Below, piece after piece: positions 33,701 to 43,335 of a stretch of 64,000 nucleotides of DNA. Source of the stretch: Methylocystis sp. (GTDB lineage: Bacteria; Pseudomonadota; Alphaproteobacteria; Rhizobiales; Beijerinckiaceae); NCBI GenBank assembly GCA_002929055.1, contig PERY01000004.1:85039-149038 (forward strand). The letters run 5' to 3'. The notes beneath the pieces are model-generated. The model worked only from the letters and a program-made list of their open reading frames with translations, had not been told where the DNA came from and did not search any database. Numbering within the stretch: position 1 is the stretch's first letter; each line of letters opens with the position of its first letter. Position numbers and translations under genes: made by a program.

Positions 33701-34803
33701 TGCGGCGCGGCGTCGCGGCTCTGGCGTTCTTCCTGCTTTCATACCCGGCCCTGGCTCTGGTTCGCATCAAGGACATTGCCTCTCCGATCGGACCGCGGGA
33801 TTATCAGCTCGTGGGTTATGGTCTCGTCATCGGTCTGCAGGGCACGGGCGACACGATGCGAAACGCGCCGTTCACCGAGCAATCGACTTCCGCCATGCTC
33901 GATCGCATGGGCGTCAATGTTCGGCCTAACAACAGCATGCGTACACGCAACATCGCCGCCGTGATGGTCACGACAAATCTGCCGCCCTTCGCGAATTGGG
34001 GCGCGACTGTCGATGTCACCGTCTCGTCTATCGGCGACGCAACGTCGCTCATGGGCGGCACGCTTGTGCTCACCTCGCTCTCTGGCGTGGACGGCGCCGT
34101 CTACGCCATCGCTCAAGGGCCAATCGCCGTATCCGGCTTCGCGGCGCAAGGACAGAATGAGACGCTCACACATGGCGTCGCGACCGTCGGGCGCATTCCA
34201 AATGGGGCGACGATCGAGCGTGAACCGCCACGCCCGAGCGCCGGCAACGATAAATCCGTGATCCTGCAACTGCGCAATCCTGACTATGCGACTTCCGTGC
34301 GGATCACGGATGTCGTCAACGGTTTCACCCGGCAACGCTACAAGTCAGCTCTCGCTCGCGAGCGCGACGATCGCAGCATTCTGCTCACGCTGCCCGCCGG
34401 CGCCCATGCTACGCGCTTTCTCGCTGAAGTCGGCGAGCTGAAGGTCCGCGTCGAAACGCCAGCACGCGTCGTCATGGACGAACGCACCGGCACCGTTGTC
34501 ATCGGCGCCGATGTTCAGATTTCGCCGGTCGCCGTCACCCACGGTGGCCTCACGGTCCGCATCACCGAGACGCCCGAAGTCTCGCAGCCAGCGCCTTTCT
34601 CGAACGGGCGGACGGCCGTGACGACGCAGACGACCATCTCCGCGGCGGAGCAAACGGGTCAGGTGGCCATGCTCGCGGGGCCCACGCTGAAGCAGCTCGT
34701 GAAGGGTCTCAACCAAATTGGCCTGAAGCCAACGGGCATCATATCGATCTTGCAGGCGATCAAGAGCGCCGGTGCGCTACAGGCCGATCTCGTCATTCAA
34801 TAG
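33697..34803 (+). CDS. flgI: flagellar P-ring protein FlgI
   Basis: Forms the peptidoglycan-level bushing of the flagellar rod. It has 368 residues: signal peptide about 1-20, RIKDIASPIGPRDYQLVGYGLVIGLQGTGDT near 23, NMRTRNIAAVMVT-like stretch near 80, and C-terminal KQLVKGLNQIGLKPTGIISILQAIKSAGALQADLVI. Last gene of the operon; its stop overlaps that of the convergent flhB by 7 bases. Confidence 0.96.
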   Translation: MMRRGVAALAFFLLSYPALALVRIKDIASPIGPRDYQLVGYGLVIGLQGTGDTMRNAPFTEQSTSAMLDRMGVNVRPNNSMRTRNIAAVMVTTNLPPFANWGATVDVTVSSIGDATSLMGGTLVLTSLSGVDGAVYAIAQGPIAVSGFAAQGQNETLTHGVATVGRIPNGATIEREPPRPSAGNDKSVILQLRNPDYATSVRITDVVNGFTRQRYKSALARERDDRSILLTLPAGAHATRFLAEVGELKVRVETPARVVMDERTGTVVIGADVQISPVAVTHGGLTVRITETPEVSQPAPFSNGRTAVTTQTTISAAEQTGQVAMLAGPTLKQLVKGLNQIGLKPTGIISILQAIKSAGALQADLVIQ

Positions 34804-35873
34804 TGTCGACGCGCCGCTGTCTCGTGCAGGAAGTGGATAAGCTCCGCGACGGGCCGGTAGAATTCCGACGGAATCATCACGTTTACTTCGACGAGATCGA
34901 ACATTGCGCGCGCGAGATCCTTACGTTCCAGAACCGGGACGCCATTCTTCTCCGCGATTTCCCTGATTTTGAGAGCGACAAGATCCTTCCCCTTCGCCAG
35001 CACTAATGGCGCGCCTCCTTCTTCCCGCACATAGCGCAGCGCAATCGCATAGTGGGTGGGATTAACTACAACGAAGCTGGCTTCTGGAATTGACGCCATC
35101 ATTCGTCTCCGTGAGCGCTCCATCGCGAGAGAGCGCATGCGCGCCTTCACGAGGGGATCGCCCTCAGCCTGTTTGAATTCATCCTTGAGCTCCTGGCGGC
35201 TCATGCGAAGATCGCGCCGCCACTTGAATTTCGTCCATGCAAAATCAGCTAGAGCGATGACGGCAAGTGCGCAGGAGACGACGCCTGCAAGATGGATGAG
35301 CAGCCTCAGTATAAAGGACGGAAGGCGGCCAGGCGCCATGCGCATGGCGTCGATGTAGACGCCAAGGTCGCTCGCCGCCGCGAGCGTGACCGCGCCGCCC
35401 ACGATGACAATTTTCGCGACCGTCTTGAGAAGCTCGATCGCCCCCGCGACGCTGAAGATACGACTCCAGCCGGCGCCCGGGGAAATCCGCGAGAGATCCG
35501 GCTGAATGCGATCGAAGATGATGGCCGGGACGCCCTGAACGAACGACGCCGCGAGTCCGATGGCCATGAAAAGCAGAAGCGACGGCGCGACGTAGCGGCC
35601 GGCTACCTCTCCCACGACGCCAAGATAACGAAGCGCATCGCCATCCGTGCGCAGCGACAGCGCCCCTGCGTTCACCAACATGAGGCTCATCGTCTCTGTC
35701 AGACCCGGCGTTCGATCTTCCGTGAGAAATGTAAGCGCGCCAAGCAGCGCAAACGCACCAAAGGCGGCGCCCACATCCCTGGAGACCGCGGTCTTTCCCT
35801 CTGCGAGCGTGTCCTGAATCTTCTTTTCGGTCGCCTCTTCCGTTTTGGAATCGGCGTCTTCTGTGTCGGACAC
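34797..35873 (-). CDS. flhB: flagellar export apparatus protein FlhB
   Basis: Inner-membrane export gate component that switches substrate class from rod/hook to filament. It has 358 residues: a charged N-terminus with the conserved KTEEATEKK motif, four membrane segments to about 215, then the cytoplasmic FlhB_C domain with the autocleavage site NPTHYAIALRY near 265. It starts at GTG. Last gene of the run motA-fliM-fliN-fliG-flhB, 11 bases after fliG. Confidence 0.95.
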   Translation of the reverse strand: MSDTEDADSKTEEATEKKIQDTLAEGKTAVSRDVGAAFGAFALLGALTFLTEDRTPGLTETMSLMLVNAGALSLRTDGDALRYLGVVGEVAGRYVAPSLLLFMAIGLAASFVQGVPAIIFDRIQPDLSRISPGAGWSRIFSVAGAIELLKTVAKIVIVGGAVTLAAASDLGVYIDAMRMAPGRLPSFILRLLIHLAGVVSCALAVIALADFAWTKFKWRRDLRMSRQELKDEFKQAEGDPLVKARMRSLAMERSRRRMMASIPEASFVVVNPTHYAIALRYVREEGGAPLVLAKGKDLVALKIREIAEKNGVPVLERKDLARAMFDLVEVNVMIPSEFYRPVAELIHFLHETAARRHY

Positions 35874-35884
35874 GGGCTTCGTCC

Positions 35885-36904
35885 CTACTCAGTGGACTGT
35901 CCCTCGCCTGCCAGATCGATCAAGCCCTGATCCGCAAGACGAAGCACGAGATTGGCGATCTCCCGTTGGGCGCCGAGAATATCCCGCCGAGGCGGGGTGA
36001 CGGCCGAAGCCAGTTCGGCTTCCACCATGCGACGCGTGCGCGCGGAAAGGCACGGCAGCACGGCGTCACGCAGGAGGGCGTCTGCGCCGCGCAGTGCGAG
36101 AATGACGCGCTCCGTCGATGCCTGATCGAAGACGATCATCCGAGCCCGTTGGCCGAGCTTCGTGATGTCCTCGAAGCTGAAGACCAGCGTTCTCAATTGC
36201 GCCGCGAGCACGGGCTCACTCTCGTCGAGCCCGTACAGTATCTCGTTCACCTGCTCTGCCTCGAGCTGATTGATGATGCCTGCGACGCGCACGCTCGCAT
36301 CGGAGGACGAGGGGGCGCCGGCGCCGGAAAAGAGATCGTCGCGCAAACTCCCCTCGACAATGCGCAGCACGACTTCGCTCACTGGCTTCGCGGTAAGCAG
36401 GCGGCGCATCGTCTGGGCGCGCGTCGCCGCCGGCAGTTCGGCAAGCGCCTGCGCCGCCGCGGCCGACTCCAGCTTGCCGATGACAACGGCGATTGTCTGG
36501 GGCCGCTCCTGTGCAAGGTAATCGGCGATGGTCTTATGCGGCAGCGTCGCAAGCCGACGCCAGAAGAAGGCGTTTGAGCCGCCACGCACGTCAGACATGA
36601 TGTCGGCCACTTGCTCTTCCGGAAGCGCCCGTGCCAGCAGCGCCTCCGCATGGACCGCGTCGCCGACGAGTTCGAGCTTTCCGCCTGAAATTTCCTCCGC
36701 GAACAATTCGTGGATTTCTCCAATCACGGGCGCCGGGATGGCGCCAAGACGTGACGCCACAAGAGCAAGCCGTCGGAGTTCCTCCTGATCAAAATGTTTG
36801 AGAACGCGGCTGGACGCGTCTGAGCTGATCGCAAGCAGCGCAGCCGCCACCATTTCGACGCCGTCGAGCGGCCGGACCGGCTCTTGCTCAATCAGATTGG
36901 TCAT
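35885..36904 (-). CDS. fliG: flagellar motor switch protein FliG
   Basis: Rotor protein of 339 residues linking the MS ring to the C-ring and interacting with MotA. N-terminal and middle domains contain HFDQEELRRLALVASRLG and RPQTIAVVIGKLESAAAAQALAELP (near 135), with the C-terminal domain about 240-330 (FSFEDITKLGQRARMIVFDQ). It lies between fliN and flhB as in rhizobia. Confidence 0.93.
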   Translation of the reverse strand: MTNLIEQEPVRPLDGVEMVAAALLAISSDASSRVLKHFDQEELRRLALVASRLGAIPAPVIGEIHELFAEEISGGKLELVGDAVHAEALLARALPEEQVADIMSDVRGGSNAFFWRRLATLPHKTIADYLAQERPQTIAVVIGKLESAAAAQALAELPAATRAQTMRRLLTAKPVSEVVLRIVEGSLRDDLFSGAGAPSSSDASVRVAGIINQLEAEQVNEILYGLDESEPVLAAQLRTLVFSFEDITKLGQRARMIVFDQASTERVILALRGADALLRDAVLPCLSARTRRMVEAELASAVTPPRRDILGAQREIANLVLRLADQGLIDLAGEGQSTE

Positions 36905-36934
36905 GTCCGGTCAATCGCCATCGCACAACAAGCT

Positions 36935-37279
36935 TCAGCTCTGCGCTCCGGTCTTCGGCTCGCATATTTCCGTCAGCGAGACGCCAAAGCGAGCCCCGTC
37001 CTCTTCGACGACGACCACCTCTCCGCGCGCGATCGTTCGGCCGTTCACAACCACATCCACCGGATCGCCGACACGATGATCGAGTTGTATCACCGCGCCT
37101 CGCCCGAGCTTCAGCAGGCTTGAAACCGGCAATGTCGCGGACCCGACGACGACTTGTACGACAACAGGTATGCGCATGATCGAATCGATCCGTTGCGCCG
37201 GCGCGGACGCATCGTCCCCCGCAAGAGCGCTCGCCGGAGAACGCGCATCTGAACTGGCTTGATCTTCGACATTGACCAT
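36935..37279 (-). CDS. fliN: flagellar motor switch protein FliN
   Basis: C-ring protein of 114 residues. An N-terminal variable tail of about 30 residues precedes the SpoA domain: IPVVVQVVVGSATLPVSSLLKLGRGAVIQLD, then DPVDVVVNGRTIARGEVVVVEEDGARFGVSLTEI. It sits between fliM and fliG. With FliM it forms the bulk of the C-ring and influences rotational switching. Confidence 0.94.
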   Translation of the reverse strand: MVNVEDQASSDARSPASALAGDDASAPAQRIDSIMRIPVVVQVVVGSATLPVSSLLKLGRGAVIQLDHRVGDPVDVVVNGRTIARGEVVVVEEDGARFGVSLTEICEPKTGAQS

Positions 37280-37305
37280 GATCGGCGCTCTCTCCTTACG
37301 TCCGT

Positions 37306-38244
37306 TCAGACGCCCAATACATTCTCGATGAAGGACTGACGCTCATCGGAGAATTCCTCGATGCGCACGGTGTACCGCCCGTCTTTCTGCCCCAACGAGC
37401 ACCAAAAAAGCGTGCGCCCGTCCGACGAAAGCCTCATGAGGCTCGTCGGCGCTATCGGAAGACGCAGAACGTCTCCAACGTTCATGCGCGCGATATCCCC
37501 CAGCGTGAAGCCATTCGCCTCGATCTTCACATCCACCCTCACCTCGGTTCGAACAACATGAGCATAAAGGTTTTCCGCCCATTTCTCGTCGCGAGCTTCG
37601 CTGGCCGCGCCCGGCAAACGGGACAATGCCTCCCTGAAAGGATCGAAGGCCGAACGGGGCGCCGCGATGGCGAGCGTCCCCTTTCCACCGAGCGACTGAA
37701 ACTCGAGCCTGGCCAGAATAGCGACAGAGGCTCGCGGTCCGATGGCGGCAAAGCCGCTCTCCTCGGCCGTCCGGTTGCGGGTGAACGATATGGCTGTCAA
37801 AGTTGCCGCTGCGAACGAAAATTCTTCAAGCAGCCTTTCGACGACGAAGGCGATCAGGTTGTCTTCAATGCGGGTCAAAGACCGCCAGCGCGCGGAGTCG
37901 CTCACGCTCGCCCCCAGGATCATGTCCAGCGCCAGTTCACAGAACGCCCAGTCAGCGGCGACGGCGAAATCCGAATCGAGGCCATGCGCACGAAACACGA
38001 GGATCACGGCTTGCGGGCCGATGCGGTCTATCAGGTCGCCGGCCCGCAACGCCTCGAGATCTTCGAATGACAGCGCGCCCGGCGCATCGGCGTATCGCGC
38101 CAACGACCGGTTGAACGCCGCCGCAGTCTGTTCGAAGATCAGACCAAGCGCCGGCATTCGCTCGAGCGCGGCTTCGCCGATGGAGACGAGAGGCTCCTCC
38201 TGGCCCGGACGCGAGGCGTCGCGCGCATGTTCGACGCCCGCCAT
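37306..38244 (-). CDS. fliM: flagellar motor switch protein FliM
   Basis: C-ring protein of 312 residues. The middle domain (about 35-215) and C-terminal SpoA domain (about 225-300, VRTEVRVDVKIEANGFTLGDIARMNVGDVLRLP) are present. The short N-terminal CheY-binding motif usual in FliM (LSQxEIDALL) is not apparent in the first 25 residues. GGAGG 7 bases upstream selects the ATG at 38244; a GTG one codon earlier is possible. The start touches the motA stop. Confidence 0.88.
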   Translation of the reverse strand: MAGVEHARDASRPGQEEPLVSIGEAALERMPALGLIFEQTAAAFNRSLARYADAPGALSFEDLEALRAGDLIDRIGPQAVILVFRAHGLDSDFAVAADWAFCELALDMILGASVSDSARWRSLTRIEDNLIAFVVERLLEEFSFAAATLTAISFTRNRTAEESGFAAIGPRASVAILARLEFQSLGGKGTLAIAAPRSAFDPFREALSRLPGAASEARDEKWAENLYAHVVRTEVRVDVKIEANGFTLGDIARMNVGDVLRLPIAPTSLMRLSSDGRTLFWCSLGQKDGRYTVRIEEFSDERQSFIENVLGV

Positions 38245-39119
38245 CACGCAGCCTCCGCAGCCGCTGCGCCGCCGTTCAACGTTTCGTTCTCAACCTCGTC
38301 TATCGTGGGACGCTCATAAGAAGGAATAGACTTGCGCCCGTGCTCGATAGCCACCTGAGGCAGCGCGCCGTTCATGAATGCGAGCAGGGTTTGCTTGATG
38401 ATGAGATAGACGTGGCAATCCTTGGTTCGGGCCACTTTCACCTTGTATGCCAGCGGAGTCATGATTCCGTAGGAAACGAAGATGCCGGCAAATGTGCCAA
38501 CCATCGCCGCGCCGATCAGGCCGCCGAGGAGCTCTGGAGACTGGTCGAGCGCGCCCATCGCCTTGATGACCCCGAGCACGGCCGCGACGATGCCCAGGGC
38601 CGGGAGACCATCTCCGATCGCGGTGAGCGCATGATAGGGCTTCAGCTTGTCGTGCTTGATGGCCGCCATCTCCTCGTCCATGAGGCTCTCGATTTCATAA
38701 GTTTTGACATTGCCGATGATGTAGAGGCGGCAATAGTCGCAGATGAAGGTCGTCACTTCGCTGTTTTTGAGCACATTGGGGAAAGCCGCGAATAGCGGCG
38801 ATTCGCCGGGCTGATCGATATGCGCCTCGACTTCATTGCGCGACTTCGCGCGCAGTTCCCGCATCAACACGTGCAGCAGGCCGAGTATGTCGAGATAGTC
38901 GCGCCGTTTTGGCGTCTTCTCCATGACCGCCTGGCCTATGGCCTTGCCGGTGTCCTTGATCACTTTCACCGGATTGGCGACGATGAAAGTGCCGAGCGCC
39001 GAGCCCATGATGATGACGAACTCCCAGGGCTGCCAGAGGACGATGAGATGGCCACCAAGCGCGGCGAAGCCGCCGAGCATGCATCCCATGGTCACAATCA
39101 GCCCTATGATGAAGCTCAT
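38244..39119 (-). CDS. motA: flagellar motor stator protein MotA
   Basis: Proton-channel stator subunit of 291 residues with four membrane segments (two at the N-terminus, two about 170-220). The cytoplasmic loop carries the rotor-facing charges in [17 protein letters not shown] near 85-100. Conserved [23 protein letters not shown] near 165. First gene of motA-fliM-fliN-fliG-flhB. It is separated from motB by the slt-fliK-motC genes, unlike the enteric motAB operon but like rhizobia. Confidence 0.95.
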   Translation of the reverse strand: MSFIIGLIVTMGCMLGGFAALGGHLIVLWQPWEFVIIMGSALGTFIVANPVKVIKDTGKAIGQAVMEKTPKRRDYLDILGLLHVLMRELRAKSRNEVEAHIDQPGESPLFAAFPNVLKNSEVTTFICDYCRLYIIGNVKTYEIESLMDEEMAAIKHDKLKPYHALTAIGDGLPALGIVAAVLGVIKAMGALDQSPELLGGLIGAAMVGTFAGIFVSYGIMTPLAYKVKVARTKDCHVYLIIKQTLLAFMNGALPQVAIEHGRKSIPSYERPTIDEVENETLNGGAAAAEAA

Positions 39120-39191
39120 TCATCGCGCTCGTTCGTTTACATCGACAGCCTCTGAATAGGCGGCCGGACTTACCCGAGCCTGATGCTGCGC

Positions 39192-39803
39192 TCACCGTCG
39201 GCAGAATGCGTCAGCTTCCGGCGTCCAGGCGCCGAAGCCGCTCGCAACCATGTTGCGGATGACAGCACATACATAAGTGCGCTGCGCCGGGGCGTTCCCT
39301 GGTCCTGCGTGATATCTCGCGACAGCCGACGTCCACGAGCCCTCTTTCCTGTGCAGCGCGCGCAGAAATCGCGCCGCATAATCGACGTTGCGCGCCGGAT
39401 CGAACATTTCTTCCACCGAGGAAAAGCGCGCCCCGTGGTAAAAATGATTGATCTGCATGCAGCCGATGTCGATGAGCCGGGCGCCGCGTGCACGCGCAGC
39501 GACGAAGGCCGCAAGCCCGTCCTGAAGATTGTCGTTGAATAGCGGCCTTCCCTCGATGTTCATTGCATAGGGGTGCAAGGCGCCGCGTTGGCCGGTCTCC
39601 GTCAGAGCGACGGCATAGAGCACGGCGAGGGGAACCTCGCTCGCCTGCGCGGCGCGCGCCATCTGCGCCTCGCAAGGGGTTTGGCCGCTGGACGCCGTGC
39701 TAGAGAAAGACGCCAGCGGAAGGAGAAGGAGCGCGCACCTCGCAGCGCGGCGGATCGCCCGGCGCCGCCCCTCCCTGGTTCCGACGACCAGAACGTTCCT
39801 CAT
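39192..39803 (-). CDS. lytic transglycosylase of the flagellar cluster
   Basis: Soluble-lytic-transglycosylase-like protein of 203 residues with an N-terminal signal (RRAARCALLLLPLASFSSTA about 19-38). Catalytic Glu lies in AVALTETGQRG near 69, followed by DIGCMQINHFYH near 112 and ARYHAGPGN near 163. It probably opens the cell wall for the rod or motor, as the transglycosylase-like gene of rhizobial motility clusters does. Its 5' end overlaps the 3' end of the fliK-like gene by 104 bases in another frame. The signal peptide is encoded within the overlap. Confidence 0.85.
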   Translation of the reverse strand: MRNVLVVGTREGRRRAIRRAARCALLLLPLASFSSTASSGQTPCEAQMARAAQASEVPLAVLYAVALTETGQRGALHPYAMNIEGRPLFNDNLQDGLAAFVAARARGARLIDIGCMQINHFYHGARFSSVEEMFDPARNVDYAARFLRALHRKEGSWTSAVARYHAGPGNAPAQRTYVCAVIRNMVASGFGAWTPEADAFCRR

Positions 39804-40680
39804 GCGTCGCCCCCCGGCCGCCGAACGAATTGCGCGGCTCGTCGCTTGCGCCGCTGCCCCTCTCGTCGCTCATAGGTTGTGAAGGCTGCGTCTGGCTGAT
39901 CCGAATGTCGTCGCAGTCCAGCGCAAGCCCCTGCTGGTTGAGCGCGTCCGCAAGCTTGTCCCTCGCTTCGCCGAGCAAAGCCGCCGTCGCGGGCGTCTGC
40001 GCGTCGATCTCGATTTCAACCTGGTTTCTCGTCATGCGCATCCTGATCGTAAGCGCGCCGAGCGCCTCCGGTTCGATCTGGAGATGCAGGATTTTGACGG
40101 GTGCTCGGTTCTGCGGCGCTTCGCTTCGAACCCGCGCAATCTCTTCAGCTTGCGTGTGTGACGAAATCGACGGCGCGAGCGCATGGGTGATCGCGGCGGG
40201 AAGATAAGTTTCCAGCGACTTGACGTGCACGACCTCAGGAGCCGCTTCCCTTTCGCCGGCGACCTGCACAGCCGGCGAAGCAACCTCGGTCGCCATCCGC
40301 AAGCGTGCGCCGGTCACGGCCAGTTCTACTGGATTCTCCGACGCGGCGTTGTCCTTCTGATCGAGGTGAACGTGCGCTATGCCCGTTGCCGGGAGCATGA
40401 ACCCGGGCTTCGACGCAGGAGCCTCGTTAGCTGGCTGCTGGGAAGCCTTTGCGAGAGGGAATATGCACACCGTCACCGGCGTAGCTTGTTGCGAGCTTTC
40501 CGGGTCGGCCGGCGGGGCGTCGGCGTCTTGCTGAGCGCCGCCGCGTCTGTCCTTTGAAGTCTGTGTCAGCGCCGCCATGAAATCCCGTGTGATCTCCGGC
40601 GACGCGGCTAACGAAGGCGCCAGTTGCTCGATTTCTGGAAGTAGGATGCTGAGGCGCGCCGCCCAATCTATCATTTTCAT
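39700..40680 (-). CDS. fliK: flagellar hook-length control protein FliK/MotD-like
   Basis: Protein of 326 residues with a long low-complexity N-terminal half and the FliK C-terminal (Flg_hook) domain at about 195-260: LHLQIEPEALGALTIRMRMTRNQVEIEID followed by AREKLAD-type helix. It measures hook length and triggers the FlhB export switch; rhizobial MotD is this protein. The last ~50 residues are Arg/Gly/Pro-rich and overlap the transglycosylase gene. The start overlaps the motC stop by 4 bases. Gene order motB-motC-fliK/motD matches rhizobia. Confidence 0.82.
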   Translation of the reverse strand: MKMIDWAARLSILLPEIEQLAPSLAASPEITRDFMAALTQTSKDRRGGAQQDADAPPADPESSQQATPVTVCIFPLAKASQQPANEAPASKPGFMLPATGIAHVHLDQKDNAASENPVELAVTGARLRMATEVASPAVQVAGEREAAPEVVHVKSLETYLPAAITHALAPSISSHTQAEEIARVRSEAPQNRAPVKILHLQIEPEALGALTIRMRMTRNQVEIEIDAQTPATAALLGEARDKLADALNQQGLALDCDDIRISQTQPSQPMSDERGSGASDEPRNSFGGRGATHEERSGRRNQGGAAPGDPPRCEVRAPSPSAGVFL

Positions 40681-41786
40681 CTTCCATCCGCGCGTTTCAG
40701 CAGGGCGTCGCTTTCGTCGAGCGCCCGCTTGGCATGAGCGAATATGGGAAGAGCCCCTCCAACGGAGTCGTCTTGTTGAGCGGCGGAAGGCGACGCAATT
40801 CGCTTCAGCGCGCTCGAGGCGATGGCGGCGAGGCGCCGGTCTTCCGCGCCCAAAGATGCGGCCCGCGAGGTAAGGAGATCGGGCGGATCAGGGGCGTTGG
40901 TCAGAAGATCGATGGTAGCCTGATAGAATTCCGCGCGTTGCCGCGAAATCCGGTCCGTCGCCCCGGTCTTCGCCAGATTCCGCCGCGCGTCGTCGAGCCT
41001 TCCTCCAAGGATCGCCTCCCGGCAGAGCGCGAGGCGGAGGTCGATTCGTTCGTTCGGCGTAGCCTTTTCGATAACGGACTCTATGCGGCTTCTGAGCGGC
41101 TCTTCCACCTTCTGAAACAGAGCGGGGGCGATGCGTTTGAAAATTTCCCAGAACTGCGGCGCAAAAGGCGACGCGAGATAGCGTGAAGCGTAGCGGTGCG
41201 CCAGACGGACGAGTTTCGCGCCCTCGACGCCCGGATCGAGAAGCGCGATCTCACGCCGGAGAGCGGCTTCTTCGACGAGAGAGACGGGCATGAGCAAGAT
41301 TGCAAGATCGAAAAGATCAGCGGCGCGCGCCTTGTCGGAGCCGATCATCCACCCGCCCTGCACCAGCGCAAGATGGCCGCCGAGGACTGGCGGAAGCGTA
41401 TGGGCGTCGAAAGCCATGAGGGCCTTGCCGGATCCGTCGAGCCCGCCCGCGTAAGCGAGCGCCGCTTCGAGCAAAGGCGCGTGAGGAGCTGCGATAAATC
41501 CTGCGTCGCGCATGTCGCGAAGTGCTTGCAGGGCGCCGCCGCCAAGGAGATATACGACGGCTGCGCCGATGTTTCTATCATCTTGCCACACGTCGGGATT
41601 TGCGTTTGCGATCCACTTGCCGATGTCTTCGGAACGCCGCGCCACCGCGTCGCTCGAAGCGCCGCCAAGCGCCATGCGGTTCTGCAGACCATTGAGATCG
41701 TGAACCATTGCCGGGAAGTCCGCAGCGTGCGCGGCGCTGCTCATGAAGAGCAGAAGCGCGGCTATGCACAAGCGACCGCACCTCAA
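40677..41786 (-). CDS. motC: chemotaxis/motility protein MotC
   Basis: Periplasmic motility protein of about 369 residues known from rhizobia, where MotC associates with MotB. Signal peptide MRCGRLCIAALLLFMSSAAHA from a TTG start that overlaps the motB stop (TTGA); GGGGAG 8 bases upstream supports it, and the much longer open frame is antisense-like. The mature part is helical with TPR-like texture (LALVQGGWMIGSDKARAADLFDLAILLMP near 150). Confidence 0.85.
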   Translation of the reverse strand: MRCGRLCIAALLLFMSSAAHAADFPAMVHDLNGLQNRMALGGASSDAVARRSEDIGKWIANANPDVWQDDRNIGAAVVYLLGGGALQALRDMRDAGFIAAPHAPLLEAALAYAGGLDGSGKALMAFDAHTLPPVLGGHLALVQGGWMIGSDKARAADLFDLAILLMPVSLVEEAALRREIALLDPGVEGAKLVRLAHRYASRYLASPFAPQFWEIFKRIAPALFQKVEEPLRSRIESVIEKATPNERIDLRLALCREAILGGRLDDARRNLAKTGATDRISRQRAEFYQATIDLLTNAPDPPDLLTSRAASLGAEDRRLAAIASSALKRIASPSAAQQDDSVGGALPIFAHAKRALDESDALLKRADGR

Positions 41787-42724
41787 CCGCCGTCTCCCCG
41801 CAAGAGAATTTCGATACGCCGGTTGATCGGCGCCAGTGGATCGCCCGGCGCTTTGAGGCGGCGGTCGGCATAGCCTACGATCTTCTCGACGCGGGCGCCT
41901 GGAAGCCCCCCGCGCAAGAGCATGTAATGCACGATCGTCGCGCGATCCGACGACAGGCGCCAATTGTCGTAGCTCTTGCCGGCATATGACCGCGCATCCG
42001 TGTGTCCGCGGATTTCGATCTCGCCGCGCCGCGCCCGAAGGATCTTCCCGATCTGTCCGATGATGCGGACGAGCTGCGGCCTTGGTTCGATCGAGCCGAC
42101 GGCGAACATGGAGAAATTGGCGTCGTCCGTCAGGCTGATTAATATCCCCTCCTCCGCCTGCGTGACTTCGACTTTTGGCGCGTGCGCCTCCTGACGGGAG
42201 ACCCTTTCGAGAGCGGCGCGTAGATCGGCAAGGCCAGCTTTCGCCTCGCCCGCGGGGAGCGGCGCCGAAGGAGGCGGACTCATTGGGGCTCGATCGAAAG
42301 GATCGCGCAGTTGCGAGGGCGCCAGATGCGGCGGCGGCGCGGCGGGCGGGGGCTCACGCTTCGCAATCTCGTCCAACGCCTTTATCGGCTGCGCGTGAAG
42401 CGCCGCTTCGGCCCCTGTGGCGGCGTCATCGGTCGCGCCTGCGTTTTCCGTCTTCTGCGGACTCTTGCCTTGCCCAGACGGCTTGGGGTCTCGCAGCCCC
42501 TTGTGAGCGGGGTTCGAATCGATGAGCTGAACCGGATTGAAATATTGAACGATCGCCGCCTTCGTCTCCTTCGATGTCGAGTTGATCAGCCACATCACGA
42601 GAAAGAACGCCATCATCGCGGTCATGAAGTCGGCGAAGGCGAGTTTCCAAACGCCGCCATGATGCTCCTCTTCGCCCTCCACCCGTTTCCTGCGGATGAT
42701 GATTGGCGCGTTTCCTTCGCTCAT
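41783..42724 (-). CDS. motB: flagellar motor stator protein MotB
   Basis: Stator subunit of 313 residues. One N-terminal membrane segment (WKLAFADFMTAMMAFFLVMWLINS about 26-49) carries the proton-binding Asp in ADFMTAMMAFF. A Pro-rich periplasmic linker follows, then an OmpA-like peptidoglycan-binding domain (IEIRGHTDARSYAGKSYDNWRLSSDRA near 235-262). The ATG at 42724 shares a base with the upstream stop; a GTG one codon earlier is possible. Confidence 0.95.
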   Translation of the reverse strand: MSEGNAPIIIRRKRVEGEEEHHGGVWKLAFADFMTAMMAFFLVMWLINSTSKETKAAIVQYFNPVQLIDSNPAHKGLRDPKPSGQGKSPQKTENAGATDDAATGAEAALHAQPIKALDEIAKREPPPAAPPPHLAPSQLRDPFDRAPMSPPPSAPLPAGEAKAGLADLRAALERVSRQEAHAPKVEVTQAEEGILISLTDDANFSMFAVGSIEPRPQLVRIIGQIGKILRARRGEIEIRGHTDARSYAGKSYDNWRLSSDRATIVHYMLLRGGLPGARVEKIVGYADRRLKAPGDPLAPINRRIEILLRGDGG

Positions 42725-43335
42725 CACTCACTGCCTGACTTTGCAGTTGAGAAATCGCGCATCCAGTCGGTAAGACGCGTTTCGATCCTTGTCGGTCCGA
42801 TTTCGACGCGCACGTCGATCTCCTCACTCTCGATCGTCGTCACCACGACGTTTCCGCCGGAGAGCTCTAGCTGAAGCCTGTCGAGAATGTCCCGGGGTCC
42901 GCTGATCCTGACGACCGGCGCCTGATCGTCCGCGACGGCCGTCCGGAGAGATCCGAGGAGTTCCTCCAGCGCCCGCGCGGCGATTCCCTTCGACACGAAG
43001 GGTGAGAGAATGCGGGCGACGTCGGCGCGGAGCCGCGCGTAGCCCTCATCAAACGACGTCGAGAGCCGCTCGCTCAAGACTCGCGCCTGCTCTTCAGTCC
43101 ATCTCTCACGCGCCTCCGCCAATGTGACGTCGAACGCTTCACGCTCCCGCCGCAAGACATCCGCAAACTCCGCTTCGAGTTCGGCGCGCAGCTGCAGCGG
43201 ATCGACGTCCGGCGCCAGGTCGTCGGATTCGGACTCGGTTGCGCACTCCTGATCCTGCTTGGGCGGCGCCTCCTGCGGAACAAGGTGCGGGGCGTCGAAA
43301 CACAGGAGGTAGGCCGCCGCCTCATGAACGGTCAT
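42724..43335 (-). CDS. FliH-like flagellar assembly protein
   Basis: Protein of 203 residues between fliF and motB, overlapping fliF by 4 bases. The middle (about 47-95) is a Glu/Arg-rich coiled coil (ELEAEFADVLRREREAFDVTLAEARERW), and the C-terminal part is alpha/beta. This layout resembles FliH, which holds the export ATPase FliI at the C-ring. Sequence similarity to FliH is weak by eye, so the name rests on architecture and position. Confidence 0.55.
   Translation of the reverse strand: MTVHEAAAYLLCFDAPHLVPQEAPPKQDQECATESESDDLAPDVDPLQLRAELEAEFADVLRREREAFDVTLAEARERWTEEQARVLSERLSTSFDEGYARLRADVARILSPFVSKGIAARALEELLGSLRTAVADDQAPVVRISGPRDILDRLQLELSGGNVVVTTIESEEIDVRVEIGPTRIETRLTDWMRDFSTAKSGSE

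Noticed and set aside
42505..42530. GGGGTTCGAATCGATGA resembling a tRNA T-loop
   Set aside because: It lies within motB and no acceptor stem, D-arm or anticodon arm can be drawn around it.
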